A stretch of 64,000 nucleotides of DNA from Nitrincola sp048264025. GTDB taxonomy: Bacteria; Pseudomonadota; Gammaproteobacteria; Pseudomonadales; Balneatricaceae. Below, in pieces: positions 18,856-25,869 of the stretch; position 1 is the stretch's first letter; each line of letters begins with the position of its first letter. The position numbers were made by a program, and so were the translations under genes. The stretch lies in the NCBI RefSeq assembly GCF_048264025.1, contig NZ_JBLXDN010000003.1, positions 124,001 through 188,000 of the forward strand, in the 5' to 3' direction. The notes under the pieces are model-generated. The model worked only from the letters and a program-made list of their open reading frames with translations, made no database searches and had not been told where the DNA came from.

Positions 18856-19082
18856 CGTCGTTGTTGTTCAAGTTGCTGCTGCTCTTGCCAGGCTTCATAC
18901 ATTTCTTCATCACTGGGCTGGGTGATGGCCGAATACCAAACTGGCGAAGTGCCGAGTAAAAAGCCAGCGACGGCCAAGGCAATACCCAGCGTTTTGATTT
19001 TTGGTTTGATCGACAGGCCGACCAGTACAATAATCACACCAATAAAGTGCAGCGCATAGGTGCTGAATGAAGATAGTTCCAT
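18837..19082 (-). CDS. Small two-helix membrane protein, unknown function
   Basis: This 81-residue protein has two hydrophobic segments (about 9-25 and 33-48) separated by KPKIKTLG, followed by a highly charged, glutamine-rich tail (EEMYEAWQEQQQLEQQRRQL). I do not recognise the family. It lies 12 bases downstream of the DUF2185-like gene on the same strand and is probably co-transcribed with it. Its 3' end overlaps dusC by 19 bases tail to tail. The consistent two-helix design and the spacing support a real gene. Confidence 0.7.
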   Translation of the reverse strand: MELSSFSTYALHFIGVIIVLVGLSIKPKIKTLGIALAVAGFLLGTSPVWYSAITQPSDEEMYEAWQEQQQLEQQRRQLESE

Positions 19083-19094
19083 GGTAAAAAATCC

Positions 19095-19517
19095 TTAACT
19101 GCGTTCGCGGGATGACAGGAAATCTTCAATATCATTAGTGATCTTAACATCGGTCCGCGGTACAGGAATAGTGAAGTCATGCACCTGCTGCCACTCTGAC
19201 GAGTCGGGAGTGCGCTCCCATACGGTGCCAGCGTTATATTGAACCAGTTCGGGTAGGGCTGGGTCCAGCTGACAAATTTTTTCCAAGGGTACTGGGATCA
19301 GGTTTAGCTGTTCATCACTCAGAAATTCTTCTGTTTCATAACCAGTAAACATGCGCCAGCCGGTATCATTTAAGTGTTCGGGCACGGTTTTATACATAAA
19401 ACGCACGGGCAGTTTTTCATCAAATACCAGCTTTGAAACCAGCGCCAGAAAACCATTCTTGGTTTGCGCTGTTTCATAACCGGGTTCTGGAGCCGTGTCA
19501 GGATTCAGGGGTTTCAT
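19095..19517 (-). CDS. DUF2185 (Imm33-like) domain protein
   Basis: The 140-residue soluble protein contains a pattern I associate with DUF2185, also called Imm33-like: LALVSKLVFDEKLPVRFMYK, then GWRMFTGYETEEFLSD, then a run ending PAGTVWER-like (NAGTVWERT). Some members are predicted immunity proteins of polymorphic toxin systems, but most are of unknown function, and there is no toxin gene nearby. The ribosome site GAGGA precedes the ATG. The gene lies behind the acnB terminator and must rely on read-through or on a promoter inside a very short gap. Confidence 0.72.
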   Translation of the reverse strand: MKPLNPDTAPEPGYETAQTKNGFLALVSKLVFDEKLPVRFMYKTVPEHLNDTGWRMFTGYETEEFLSDEQLNLIPVPLEKICQLDPALPELVQYNAGTVWERTPDSSEWQQVHDFTIPVPRTDVKITNDIEDFLSSRERS

Positions 19518-19533
19518 AGGGTCCTCATTATAT

Positions 19534-19560
19534 AAAAAACCCCGGCAGGAGCCGGGGTTT
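19534..19560 (-). terminator. Strong intrinsic terminator of acnB
   Basis: A perfect ten-base stem, AAACCCCGGC (19537-19546) and GCCGGGGTTT (19551-19560), with a four-base loop is followed on the minus strand by a run of six T. It ends the acnB transcript 28 bases past its stop codon. Confidence 0.88.
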
Positions 19561-19587
19561 CGGTATGGCTTAACGCTTAGTTTAGCG

Positions 19588-22185
19588 TCAGACAGCGGCG
19601 GTTGGAATCACAGAAGCCGCTTTATCGACATACTTTTCCATCTGATCGAAATTCAGGTAGCGGTAAATTTCACCCGCCATGCTATCGATCCTGTTGGCAT
19701 AAACCATGTATTCCTCGACACTTGGCAGTTTGCCTTCCAGGGCGGCAACCGCGGCCAATTCAGCTGATGCCAGATACACGTTAGCGCCATTACCTAAACG
19801 GTTCGGGAAGTTACGTGTAGAGGTGGATACCACGGTCGCCTTGTCAGCTACGCGTGCCTGGTTACCCATGCACAGTGAGCAGCCTGGCATTTCCATGCGT
19901 GCACCGGCTTTGCCAAAGATGCTGTAGTAGCCTTCTTCAGTCAATTGTGCCTGATCCATCTTGGTCGGTGGAGAGATCCACATCCGGGTCGGGATAGTCT
20001 TACCAGAGGCTTCCAGTAATTTACCGGCTGCACGGAAGTGACCTATGTTGGTCATGCAGGAGCCGATAAACACTTCGTCGATTTTATCGCCGGCCACATC
20101 AGACAGCAGACGGGCATCGTCAGGGTCATTTGGTGCACAGAGGATAGGCTCTTTGATCTCAGCCAGATCAATCTCAATCACGGTGTGGTAGTCGGCATCT
20201 TTGTCAGCACGCATCAGTGATGGATTAGCCAGCCACTCTTCCATGCCTTTAATACGACGCTCGATGGTACGTACATCGCCGTAACCTTCAGACAGCATCC
20301 ATTTCAGCATGACGATGTTAGAACGCAGGTATTCCGCTACAGAATCCTCTGACATGTTGATGGTGCAGCCAGCCGCAGAACGTTCGGCTGAGGCATCAGA
20401 CAGTTCAAAAGCCTGCTCGACGGTCAGATCTTCCAGACCTTCAATCTCTAAGATGCGGCCAGAGAAGACGTTTTTCTTACCGGCTTTAGCAACGGTCAGG
20501 TGACCTGCTTTGATCGCATAGTAAGGAATCGCATGTACCAGATCACGCAGGGTGATACCGGCATTACGCTTGCCTTTGAAACGCACCAGAACTGACTCAG
20601 GCATATCCAGCGGCATCACACCGGTTGCGGCAGCAAAGGCGACCAGACCGGAACCAGCAGGGAAAGAAATACCCAGTGGGAAACGGGTGTGAGAGTCACC
20701 ACCGGTACCGACGGTGTCAGGCAGCAGCATGCGGTTCAGCCAGGAGTGAATGATACCGTCGCCAGGGCGCAGCGCGACACCACCACGGTTCATGATGAAA
20801 TCAGGCAGGGTGTGGTGGGTGTTCACATCAACGGGCTTAGGGTAAGCCGCTGTGTGGCAGAATGACTGCATAACCAGGTCGGCAGAGAAGCCTAAGCAGG
20901 CCAGATCTTTCAGTTCATCGCGGGTCATAGGACCGGTAGTGTCCTGTGAGCCAACAGTTGTCATTCTAGGTTCGCAGGAAGTGCCTGGACGTATGCCGTC
21001 AACACCACAAGCTTTACCCACCATTTTCTGTGCAAGCGTAAAGCCTTTGGTGGATTCAGCTGGCTGCTCTGGCGTGCGGAACAGGTCAACCGGTGGCAAG
21101 CCGAGAGCTTCACGTGCTTTTTGGGTCAGACCGCGACCAATGATCAGCGGAATACGACCACCGGCACGGACTTCATCCAGCAGCATCTGAGTTTTCAGTT
21201 CAAAGCGACACAGCTCTTCGCCAGTCTCATGGTTTTTAGCCACGCCTTCATACGGATAGATGTCGACTACATCGCCCATGTGCATTTTTTCCACATCCAT
21301 TTCGATCGGCAGGGCGCCAGCATCTTCCATGGTGTTGTAGAAAATGGGTGCAATCTTGCCACCAAAGCAGAAACCACCGGCGCGCTTGTTGGGGATGTTT
21401 GGCATATCATCGCCAAAGAACCACAGCACAGAGTTGGTAGCTGATTTACGTGATGACCCGGTACCGACGACATCACCGACATAGGCGACCGGGAAGCCTT
21501 TGGCTTTGACCGCTTCGATCTGTTTCAGTGGGCCTGTGACACCAGGTTCAACTGGTTCAATGCCTTCACGCTCCATTTTCAGCATGGCGTTGGCGTGCAG
21601 CGGAATATCCGGACGTGACCAGGCATCCGGTGCGGGGGACAGATCGTCGGTGTTGGTTTCACCTGGGACTTTGAATACAGTTACGGTGATTTTTTCAGGT
21701 ACTTCAGGCTTGGAGGTGAACCACTCGCCAGCGGCCCAAGAGGCCATCACATCTTTGGCAAAACTGTTTCCAGCGTCGGCTTTTTCCTGAACATCATGGA
21801 ATGCATCAAACATCAGCAGGGTATGCGACAGTGCTTTAACGGCAATGGCCGCCAGCTTGTCGTTATCCAATGCGGCAATCAGCGGCTGAATATTATAGCC
21901 ACCCAGCATGGTGCCCAGCAGTTCAACAGCTTTTTCTGGGGTGATTAATGGCGATGTTACCTCGCCTTTGGCGATGGCATCGAGAAATCCGGCCTTAACA
22001 TAAGCGGCTTGATCCACCCCTGCAGGAACACGATTGCTCAACAGATCAAGAAGGAACTCTTCCTCACCTGCTGGTGGGTTTTTCACCAGCTCAACCAGTG
22101 CGGCAGTCTGCTCTGGATCCAGTGGTTTTGGTGGGATGCCTTCTAAGGCACGTTCTTCTACATGTTTACGGTAAGCTTCAAGCAC
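19588..22185 (-). CDS. acnB: Aconitate hydratase B (bifunctional, also hydrates 2-methylaconitate)
   Basis: AcnB interconverts citrate and isocitrate in the TCA cycle and, in enteric bacteria, also hydrates 2-methyl-cis-aconitate in propionate use. From the GTG at 22185 the protein is 865 residues, identical in length to E. coli AcnB, and begins with the family sequence (V/M)LEAYRKHVEERALEGIPPK. Cluster cysteines fall at residue 710 (GSCMTNIGH) and in the GCSLCMGNQAR motif. GAGG lies about ten bases before the GTG; the upstream ATG at 22230 would add 15 non-conserved residues. A promoter, a leader hairpin and a palindrome shared with the prp operon lie upstream. Confidence 0.96.
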   Translation of the reverse strand: MLEAYRKHVEERALEGIPPKPLDPEQTAALVELVKNPPAGEEEFLLDLLSNRVPAGVDQAAYVKAGFLDAIAKGEVTSPLITPEKAVELLGTMLGGYNIQPLIAALDNDKLAAIAVKALSHTLLMFDAFHDVQEKADAGNSFAKDVMASWAAGEWFTSKPEVPEKITVTVFKVPGETNTDDLSPAPDAWSRPDIPLHANAMLKMEREGIEPVEPGVTGPLKQIEAVKAKGFPVAYVGDVVGTGSSRKSATNSVLWFFGDDMPNIPNKRAGGFCFGGKIAPIFYNTMEDAGALPIEMDVEKMHMGDVVDIYPYEGVAKNHETGEELCRFELKTQMLLDEVRAGGRIPLIIGRGLTQKAREALGLPPVDLFRTPEQPAESTKGFTLAQKMVGKACGVDGIRPGTSCEPRMTTVGSQDTTGPMTRDELKDLACLGFSADLVMQSFCHTAAYPKPVDVNTHHTLPDFIMNRGGVALRPGDGIIHSWLNRMLLPDTVGTGGDSHTRFPLGISFPAGSGLVAFAAATGVMPLDMPESVLVRFKGKRNAGITLRDLVHAIPYYAIKAGHLTVAKAGKKNVFSGRILEIEGLEDLTVEQAFELSDASAERSAAGCTINMSEDSVAEYLRSNIVMLKWMLSEGYGDVRTIERRIKGMEEWLANPSLMRADKDADYHTVIEIDLAEIKEPILCAPNDPDDARLLSDVAGDKIDEVFIGSCMTNIGHFRAAGKLLEASGKTIPTRMWISPPTKMDQAQLTEEGYYSIFGKAGARMEMPGCSLCMGNQARVADKATVVSTSTRNFPNRLGNGANVYLASAELAAVAALEGKLPSVEEYMVYANRIDSMAGEIYRYLNFDQMEKYVDKAASVIPTAAV

Positions 22186-22215
22186 GATATAGCCCTCATC
22201 TGTTGTCACTACCGA

Positions 22216-22240
22216 ACATCGGCAAAACATCCGCCGATGT
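22216..22240 (-). promoter_or_regulatory. Hairpin in the acnB leader
   Basis: ACATCGGC (22216-22223) and GCCGATGT (22233-22240) form a perfect eight-base stem with a nine-base loop, 31-55 bases before the acnB GTG and inside the predicted leader of about 88 bases. It has no T-run and could affect mRNA stability or translation. Whether it has a function is unknown. Confidence 0.4.
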
Positions 22241-22279
22241 CGTTTCGAATTTGTTATCGAATGGTGATTGGCGCTGTGA

Positions 22280-22308
22280 ATTCTAGCTTATAGGGGGGGT
22301 AAAGTTAA
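22280..22308 (-). promoter_or_regulatory. Probable acnB promoter
   Basis: On the minus strand, a -35 element TTAACT (22308-22303) and a -10 element TAGAAT (22285-22280) are spaced by 17 bases. Transcription would start near 22273. The palindrome at 22311-22322 lies just upstream of the -35 element. Confidence 0.5.
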
Positions 22309-22310
22309 GT

Positions 22311-22322
22311 TTTGTCGACAAT
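22311..22322. promoter_or_regulatory. Candidate PrpR (GntR-family) operator upstream of acnB
   Basis: The sequence TTTGTCGACAAT matches 11 of 12 bases of ATTGTCGACAAT found directly before the gntR-prp operon (33350-33361). The core TTGTCGACAA is a perfect palindrome of the TnGT..ACnA type expected for FadR-subfamily GntR regulators. It lies two bases upstream of the predicted acnB -35 element, in the divergent region between acnB and the plus-strand operon starting at 22478. Confidence 0.55.
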
Positions 22323-22412
22323 CCTGAGGTTATACTTTGGATAAAGACGGGGGTGAAAAAGGCTGTTTCGGGCCAGCAAATTGACACGAATCAAGTAAAC
22401 GTTGATCTCTGA

Positions 22413-22441
22413 TTGCAAGGTTTTCAGGCGATGCGTATAAA
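22413..22441 (+). promoter_or_regulatory. Probable promoter of the six-gene sensory operon
   Basis: TTGCAA (22413-22418) and TATAAA (22436-22441) are 17 bases apart; transcription would begin near 22448, 30 bases before the first gene. No other convincing plus-strand promoter is visible between here and 26616. Confidence 0.55.
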
Positions 22442-22477
22442 TAACCCATGCGTTATTAAGTCCATGAGGCTGCCAAC

Positions 22478-22945
22478 ATGAATACACTAAATGTACCTGT
22501 ATCTGATTCTGACAGATTTGCTGAAAAACTGCAGATCTGTTTTGAACTGCAAAAAAGTCGTTCACTGATTTGTGAGCAAGCCGATTCAGAACTAGGGTTG
22601 TGTTATTCGTCACGCTATATCAGTGCCGTGCCAAAACACCTGAGAACGCATATACGCAGAATTTATTTTGCGATACGTAAAGGTGATTCAGGGCGGTTGA
22701 CTGGTGCACTTATCGATCTGTTTTTGGTGCTGCGTGGAAAAGGCCGTGCGTTAGTCAATCGGATTATTGATCAGGCAGAGCCTTTACTAGATAAACCAAC
22801 TCTATCTGCTTTGCGAAAATTTGCTGATACCTCCGATTTTCGTTTTATCCGCAATCTGCCGTTGCAGTATTCGGTGCTGGTGAATGGCAGCTTGTCTATA
22901 TCGCCACAGTGCTTTAATCCTGCTCAGTTTGAAGAATGTGCATAA
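22478..22945 (+). CDS. Unknown protein, first gene of the sensory operon
   Basis: I do not recognise this 155-residue protein. It has no signal peptide or membrane segment. The middle (about 53-85) is basic and looks helical (HLRTHIRRIYFAIRKGD), followed by a hydrophobic stretch (GALIDLFLVLRGKGRALVN) and an amphipathic C-terminal half with DFRFIRNLPLQYSVLVNG. The shape suggests a compact all-alpha cytoplasmic protein. It is first after the predicted promoter, and the next gene begins 12 bases later, so a shared role with the receiver-like and roadblock proteins is likely by context only. Confidence 0.72.
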   Translation: MNTLNVPVSDSDRFAEKLQICFELQKSRSLICEQADSELGLCYSSRYISAVPKHLRTHIRRIYFAIRKGDSGRLTGALIDLFLVLRGKGRALVNRIIDQAEPLLDKPTLSALRKFADTSDFRFIRNLPLQYSVLVNGSLSISPQCFNPAQFEECA

Positions 22946-22957
22946 GGAAATCGGTCC

Positions 22958-24244
22958 GTGGCGATTCAACAACCCTATAAAATCGGACTGTCCGGATTTG
23001 GTAAATCAGAGCAAACCATGCTGGAGCTTTTTTTCAATAGCCGGCATCAAAAAGTGTTTGTTCTGACCCAGCCTGATAAAGCCGATGTGCTGCTGGTGGA
23101 TCTGTCTGGTGCCGCCGGTGAGATGCAGTTTCTTAAGTTGCTGCGACAGCACCCCGCCTGTGCTGGACTTCCCGGTATCGCCTTGACTGAAGGCGGCGAT
23201 GTGCCTCAAGGGTTTATTGAGTTAAAGCGCCCACTGACCCTGAACGGACTGTCAACCGAGCTCGAGCATTTAACTCGGGTGCTGCAAAAACACGACCCAG
23301 TAAAGCTGGTAGCATCCGATAGAGATACCGTATTTGCCGAGTGGCAGGCGCGCAAGCAAGCGGGTCTTGACGCTATGCAAAAATGGAATAAAGGCAAGCA
23401 GCTTTCTGATTCGGGCAAGACGCTATTTCCTCTGGATCGACATGGTGTACAAGAAGTTATATCAAAAGCCCATTTGGTGATGGCGCATCGACGCCATGAA
23501 AGCACAGAGAAAAAAGTGCCAGATACTGTTGAAGAATCGGTCGATGTTGTCGATGAAAGTGCTGCTGAAATGCCAGTTGCTGAGAAACCCGGTGCGAAGC
23601 CTGTTGTTGAGCAAGCCACTGAAAAAGTGGACCGGAAACGTCTTGATCAAGACAGTGTCAATGATTATTGCGGCCACCTTCCGGATCAGGATCTGACTGA
23701 ACCGAGCGGGCTGCGGCGTGTGCATTTTAATATGGAAAGCAGCCTGTTGCCCTGGGTGGTGCTGGCCGTTAAAACAGGTCGGCAAAGTAAGCAGGCGCAA
23801 CAGGTGTCCGGTTTACCTGGCGTGCTGATATACCTCCCGGAAGCTGACTGTTTTTACTGTGATCTGGACGCTGAACTGTTGCTGCACATGGCTAGAGCAA
23901 GATTTGGTCTGGATGAGCTTTTTCTGACAAAGCTAGAGCCTTCAGCCTATGTGCTTGGAGAAACTGGTCGGCATATTGCAGCCGATCAGTTGTTATGGAA
24001 GCTGGCGTTGTTGACTTCTCGTGGGCGTATTCCGGAAACAATAGACCTTAATAAACCGGTGCAACTGATACGCAAACCGGATTTTTCTGTGTTCGAGTTG
24101 ACGCCCCATGCCAGAACCCTGGCGGAACTCTGGTTTAGTAAACGCCTTAGCCCCAGGCAGGTACTGTCTGAGTTGGCCGTACCGCAACGTTTTGTGTTTA
24201 CATTTTTAGTGGCAGCGGATGCTGTTGGATTTTTTAACCCTTAG
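22958..24244 (+). CDS. Degenerate receiver-like protein with unknown C-terminal domain
   Basis: The first ~105 of 428 residues look like a response-regulator receiver fold: strand YKIGLSGFG, then DVLLVDLSG with an aspartate at residue 48, and a KRPLTLNGL segment where receivers have their conserved Lys-Pro. The acidic pair after strand 1 is missing, so metal binding and phosphorylation are doubtful. A variable linker rich in E, V and A (about 165-225) leads to a C-terminal domain (about 240-428) with DQLLWKLALLTSRGRIP and a helical end (FSKRLSPRQVLSELAVPQRF) that resembles a winged helix. GTG start at 22958 with AAGGA upstream. Function unknown; probably a scaffold or regulator of the proteins downstream. 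Confidence 0.75.
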   Translation: MAIQQPYKIGLSGFGKSEQTMLELFFNSRHQKVFVLTQPDKADVLLVDLSGAAGEMQFLKLLRQHPACAGLPGIALTEGGDVPQGFIELKRPLTLNGLSTELEHLTRVLQKHDPVKLVASDRDTVFAEWQARKQAGLDAMQKWNKGKQLSDSGKTLFPLDRHGVQEVISKAHLVMAHRRHESTEKKVPDTVEESVDVVDESAAEMPVAEKPGAKPVVEQATEKVDRKRLDQDSVNDYCGHLPDQDLTEPSGLRRVHFNMESSLLPWVVLAVKTGRQSKQAQQVSGLPGVLIYLPEADCFYCDLDAELLLHMARARFGLDELFLTKLEPSAYVLGETGRHIAADQLLWKLALLTSRGRIPETIDLNKPVQLIRKPDFSVFELTPHARTLAELWFSKRLSPRQVLSELAVPQRFVFTFLVAADAVGFFNP

Positions 24245-24289
24245 CAGCGATGGTCTGCACCCCATCTGGAATGAAATCGGAGTTCGACT

Positions 24290-24922
24290 GTGAATCAAGA
24301 CCAGAGTGAAGTTACAGAGTTTTTTCAGGTGACCCCCAGTGGATCCTATTATGCGACCCTAAGTCCGGAAGTGGATGAGCGTCGAGCTTTGTTGTTGCAG
24401 CTCCTCAGTGCGGATACCCATGTGCCTTATTTTCCGGCGGTACTGAAAAAACTGACTGGCTATAGCGAAAAAGAGGCCCAGGAGTTAATGAGCTGGTTGA
24501 TGGAAAGAGGTTTCCTGCAGCTCACCACGGAACCTGAAGCGGTACCAACGGGTTCAATTGAGCAACTGCTGCCTGAATATTTACCTCAACTGGCAGAAGG
24601 GCGCGTATTGCTCGCTGACGAGCAGGGTTTCTGCCTGGGGCAGTCAGGCTATGCTGATGAAGAGGCTGAAGCTCTGGCAGCGCTGTCTGCCGACATTGTA
24701 TTGATGCATGAACGTCATCAACGTCTGCTGCGGGAACACCTGGGTTTCAATAGTGTATCTTGGGGTCTGCTGGATGCAGCTGGCCACAGTGAACTGGGCT
24801 TCTGGACTCTGCATGTGGGTCATCAGAAGTTTCTATTGGTTCTGGAGGGGATGCCAACACTGAACCGTCAGTCCTTTGTCAATCTGCTTTCGGTGCTCAT
24901 GCGCCGTTATCTGGATTACTGA
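24290..24922 (+). CDS. Winged-helix plus cryptic roadblock/LC7-like protein
   Basis: This 210-residue protein seems to have two parts. Residues 25-85 (ALLLQLLSADTHVPYFPAVL, then GYSEKEAQELMSWLMERGFL) read like a winged helix. From about residue 102 the order resembles a roadblock/LC7 (MglB) domain: strand GRVLLADEQGFCLGQSG, helix DEEAEALAALSADIVLMHER, strand GFWTLHVGHQKFLLVLEG, final helix NRQSFVNLLSVLMRRYL. The GTG start at 24290 has GGAG seven bases upstream. Located directly before an unmistakable roadblock gene, it may form a heteromeric pair with it. This assignment is inference from sequence pattern. Confidence 0.72.
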   Translation: MNQDQSEVTEFFQVTPSGSYYATLSPEVDERRALLLQLLSADTHVPYFPAVLKKLTGYSEKEAQELMSWLMERGFLQLTTEPEAVPTGSIEQLLPEYLPQLAEGRVLLADEQGFCLGQSGYADEEAEALAALSADIVLMHERHQRLLREHLGFNSVSWGLLDAAGHSELGFWTLHVGHQKFLLVLEGMPTLNRQSFVNLLSVLMRRYLDY

Positions 24923-24976
24923 AAAAACGGAAAATTCAACTGCGACATTTGTGCTAACGGCGTAAAGGAGATAACG

Positions 24977-25339
24977 ATGCGCTCAGAAATGCTTACTTCC
25001 ATTCTTAATGATCTGAACAGTACTTCGGCTGAGATTGAAGCATCTGCGGTGATTTCTACGGATGGTCTGATGATCGATTCAATGCTACCTGCGTCTATGG
25101 ACGAAGATAGTGTAGGTGCCATGAGTGCAGCAATGCTGTCATTGGGTGAACGAACTGCCCAAGAACTGGCACGTGGGGAGCTGGAGCAAGTCCTGGTTAA
25201 GGGTAAGGCTGGCTATATTTTAATGACTCACGCAAACAAAGATTCAGTATTGACGGTTGTCGCGAAAACCAATGCGCGTCTTGGGCTTATCTTCCTGGAT
25301 GTGAAACGTGCAGCGGAAGCTATCGGTAAGATTCTGTAA
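24977..25339 (+). CDS. Roadblock/LC7 (MglB-like) domain protein
   Basis: The 120-residue protein is a single roadblock/LC7 domain: N-terminal helix (MLTSILNDLNSTSAEIE), strand ASAVISTDGLMIDSML, helix VGAMSAAMLSLGERTAQEL, strands LEQVLVKGKAGYILMTHA and LTVVAKTNARLGLIFLDV, and a C-terminal helix. In Myxococcus such a protein (MglB) is the GTPase-activating protein of the polarity switch MglA; in other bacteria roadblock proteins act as scaffolds for small GTPases or for kinase/phosphatase modules. No Ras-like GTPase is visible in this window. A very strong AAAGGAG ribosome site precedes the ATG, implying high expression within the operon. Confidence 0.88.
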   Translation: MRSEMLTSILNDLNSTSAEIEASAVISTDGLMIDSMLPASMDEDSVGAMSAAMLSLGERTAQELARGELEQVLVKGKAGYILMTHANKDSVLTVVAKTNARLGLIFLDVKRAAEAIGKIL

Positions 25340-25351
25340 GTCACGTAGAGG

Positions 25352-25369
25352 CGCCTCTCAACAGAGGCG
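25352..25369 (+). other. Intercistronic hairpin between roadblock and PAS genes
   Basis: CGCCTCT (25352-25358) and AGAGGCG (25363-25369) form a seven-base stem with a CAAC loop. There is no T-run, so it is more likely to stabilise or separate mRNA segments than to terminate. It may give the roadblock gene a higher mRNA level than the genes after it. Confidence 0.45.
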
Positions 25370-25396
25370 TGCTGAGTTCAGCGGGGGATATGAACT

Positions 25397-25858
25397 ATGT
25401 CAGAACAAGATACCGGTCAGGTACGGGAAGCGTTGATTCGTTATTATGACGGAACGGAACGTATGGCAACTATTGTGGATAAGGAAGTCCCTTATCCCGA
25501 CGGTAAGCTGATAGTATCCAGAACCGACCCGCAGGGTATTATTACCCATGCAAATCAAGCATTCGTGGACATGTCCGGGTACAGCCGTGAAGAGTTAATT
25601 GGTACTAATCATTATATTCTTCGCCATCCGGATATGCCGGCTGTGGCATTCAAGGGCTTGTGGGACACTATGGCCGAAGGTAAAAAGTGGCAGGGCTTTG
25701 TAAAGAATTTGCGCAAAGATGGTACTTATTACTGGGTTAAGGCGACAGTTATTCCCAATATGCGAAATGGCGAACTGGTTGGATATACCTCGGTAAGACG
25801 CAAGCCTTCCCGAAGTAAAATTCGTGAAAGTGAAGCCCTCTATGCGACACTGATGTAA
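25397..25858 (+). CDS. Stand-alone Aer-type PAS domain protein
   Basis: The 153-residue protein is one PAS domain of the Aer type with short flanks. Typical segments are LIVSRTDPQGIITHANQAF, DMSGYSREELIG, NHYILRHPDMPAVAFKGLW, then WQGFVKNLRKDGTYYWVKA and GELVGYTSVRRKP. In E. coli Aer, this PAS type binds FAD and senses redox state, and the same form is common in chemoreceptors and cyclases. Here there is no membrane segment, HAMP, GGDEF or signalling domain, so the output must be by protein contact. The stop codon overlaps the ribosome site of the next gene. Confidence 0.87.
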   Translation: MSEQDTGQVREALIRYYDGTERMATIVDKEVPYPDGKLIVSRTDPQGIITHANQAFVDMSGYSREELIGTNHYILRHPDMPAVAFKGLWDTMAEGKKWQGFVKNLRKDGTYYWVKATVIPNMRNGELVGYTSVRRKPSRSKIRESEALYATLM

Positions 25859-25869
25859 AGGAGTTGTGC

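Noticed and set aside
22305..22613. 102-codon minus-strand frame upstream of acnB
   Set aside because: It overlaps the operon promoter and first gene at 22478, has no ribosome site and no recognisable sequence.
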